From Viola odorata (taxonomy: Eukaryota; Streptophyta; Magnoliopsida; Malpighiales; Violaceae): 64,000 nucleotides of DNA. A program made the position numbers and the translations under genes. The notes under the pieces were generated by a model. That model worked only from the letters and a program-made list of their open reading frames with translations, did not search any database and was not told the origin of the DNA. The stretch's first letter is position 1. Each line of letters opens with the position of its first letter. The stretch lies in NCBI GenBank assembly GCA_963691705.1, contig OY829537.1:57202304-57266303 (forward strand), read 5' to 3'. Of this stretch, positions 62,969 through 64,000 are shown in pieces.

Positions 62969-64000
62969 GCACATGTTGTCTATTAAGCGTTGTGAAGGGT
63001 CACGTCCCCACATCATATTTTTAATGTTGTGTCTGGTCACGTCTGCACAGTTGTCATATAATGTTGTGTCAGGTCACGTCCGCACATGTTGTCTGTTAAG
63101 CGTTGTGAAAGGTCACGTCCCCACATCGTGGTTTTAATGTTGTGTCTGGTCACGTCCACACATGTCGTCTGATAATGTTGTGTCTGGTCACATCCGCACA
63201 TGTCATCTCTTAAGGATTGTGAAGGATCACGTCCGCACAATCGTCTGATAATGTTGTGTCTGGTCACTTCCGCACATGTTGTCTGGTAAGCGTTGTGAAG
63301 GGTTACGTCCCCACATCGTGTTCTTAATGTTGTGTTTGGTCACGTCCGCACATTCGTCTGATAATTTTGTGTCTGGTCACGTATGCATATGTTTTCTGTT
63401 AAGTGTTGTGAAAGGTCACGGCCCCACATCGTGTTGTTAATGTTGTGTCTGGTCACGTCCACACATGTCATCTGATAATGTTGTGTCTGGTCACGTCCGC
63501 ATATATCGTCTGTTAAGCGTTATGAAGGGTCACGTCCCCACATCGTGTTTTTAATATTGTGTCTGGTCACGTCCGCACATGTCATCTCTTAAGCGTTGTG
63601 AAGGGTCACGCCCCCACCTCGTGTTATTAATGTTGTGTCTGGTCACGTCCGCACAGTCGTGTGATAAAGTTGTGTCTGGTCACGTCCTCACATGTTGTCT
63701 GTTAAGCGTTTTGAAGGGTCACATCCCCACATCGTGTTTTTAATGGTGTGTCTGGTAACGTCCGCACAGTCGTCTGATAATGTTGTGTCTGGTCACTTCC
63801 GCACACGTTGTCTGTTAAGCGTTGTGAAGGGTCACGTCCCCACATCGTGTTTTTAATGCTGTGTCTGGTCATGTCCGCACAGTCGTCTGATAATGTTGTG
63901 TCTGGTCATGTCCGAACGTGTTGTCTGTTAAGCGTTGTGAAGGGTCATGTCCCCACATCGTGTTTTTAATACTGCGTCTGGTCATGTCCGCACAGTCGTC
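62969..64000 (+). repeat. Right-edge monomers, array continues
   Basis: Follows the order seen at 45888-46400 and 56357-56870: CATCATATTTTTAATG, GTTGTCATATAATG, the GGATTGTGAAGG chimera, the TATGCATATG subunit and GCATATATCG. It then passes into canonical monomers. The last base lies inside an alpha subunit (CAGTCGTC), so the array extends beyond the window. Confidence 0.85.

Larger units (their letters stand above)
1..64000 (+). repeat. Satellite DNA array, 113-bp monomer, fills the window
   Basis: Every part of the window is built from the same subunit of about 38 bp, recognised by the core GGTCACGTCC followed by GCACA or CCACAT and a TAA at the end. Three diverged subunits make a monomer of about 113 bp. 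The spacing between successive GTTTTTAA monomer ends near the start is 113 bp for most units (573, 686, 799, 912). All copies read in the same direction and I saw no inverted block, non-repeat island or transposon insertion. The monomer is close to 50 percent GC but strongly T-rich over A on this strand. The array is cut by both window edges. I do not recognise the family. Possible homes are centromeric, pericentromeric, subtelomeric or sex-chromosome heterochromatin; the sequence alone does not decide. Confidence 0.98.

Noticed and set aside
1..64000. CRISPR-like array (regular short repeats)
   Set aside because: There are no unique spacers: what lies between the conserved cores is itself repeated. 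No leader or cas gene is present and the length is far beyond usual arrays.
1..64000. Repeat-protein gene such as a zinc-finger, leucine-rich or TAL-type array
   Set aside because: The period of 113 bp (and 37/38-bp subunits) does not keep a reading frame, and stop codons fall at every subunit end.
1..64000. Centromere protein B (CENP-B) box
   Set aside because: I looked for the TTCG...CGGGA pattern of the known box and did not see it in any monomer type. Its absence does not exclude a centromeric location.
1..64000. Transposon or LTR origin of the long duplications
   Set aside because: The duplication borders have no terminal inverted repeats, target-site duplications, poly-A tails or coding content. 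They are tandem and share monomer homology, so recombination within the array explains them.
1..64000. tRNA, rRNA, ribozyme or telomere repeats
   Set aside because: No cloverleaf, rRNA-like segment, hammerhead core or TTAGGG-type run was seen; nothing departs from the satellite.

Overview
The whole 64 kb window is one uninterrupted tandem-repeat (satellite DNA) array. I find no protein-coding gene, RNA gene, transposon, CRISPR array or unique sequence. All repeats run in the same orientation, and the array continues past both window edges: base 1 falls inside a repeat and base 64000 stops inside another. I do not recognise the satellite as a named family. A uniform array this long points to a eukaryotic chromosome, for example a centromeric, pericentromeric, subtelomeric or sex-chromosome block. 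Many copy-to-copy differences are CpG transitions (CACGTC to CATGTC or CACATC, GCGTT to GCATT, GTCGTC to GTCATC, ATCGTG to ATTGTG or ATCATG). This suggests a genome that methylates CpG, such as a vertebrate or a plant. Species cannot be named from this sequence.

The repeat is hierarchical. Level 1 is a subunit of about 38 bp with the core GGTCACGTCC and a terminal TAA. Level 2 is a monomer of about 113 bp made of three diverged subunits, here called alpha (37 bp, ends CTGATAA), beta (38 bp, ends CTGTTAA) and gamma (38 bp, starts GCGTTGTGAAGGG, ends GTTTTTAA). About 560 monomers fill the window. Odd-length monomers of 152, 111, 77 and 89 bp mark subunit gains, losses and deletions. Level 3 is a set of recurring multi-kilobase blocks containing 25-50 monomers in a fixed order of variants.

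Layout by region. 1-7680: two related blocks offset by 3601 to 4079 bp. 6858-17205: a 5174-bp tandem duplication whose copies looked the same wherever I compared them. 17206-18167: a transitional stretch. 18168-39365: a 9221-bp tandem duplication whose second copy carries an internal 2756-bp tandem duplication, with a 3138-bp periodicity inside both copies. 39366-42210: mixed blocks resembling parts of 10.4-11.9 kb. 42211-52645: a 4914-bp higher-order repeat in two full copies and a partial third. 52646-57061: a more diverged mosaic. 57062-64000: shorter duplications (1922, 575 and about 1208 bp) with more canonical monomers.

No genes act together here. The interest lies in how the array evolves: chimeric subunits of both reciprocal types, nested recent duplications, and three large-duplication junctions at the same phase of the monomer (the beta/gamma boundary). 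The highly similar large copies could also be an assembly artefact, which read depth would settle. All alignments were made by eye; copy identities are based on checking diagnostic positions and not on a full computed alignment.
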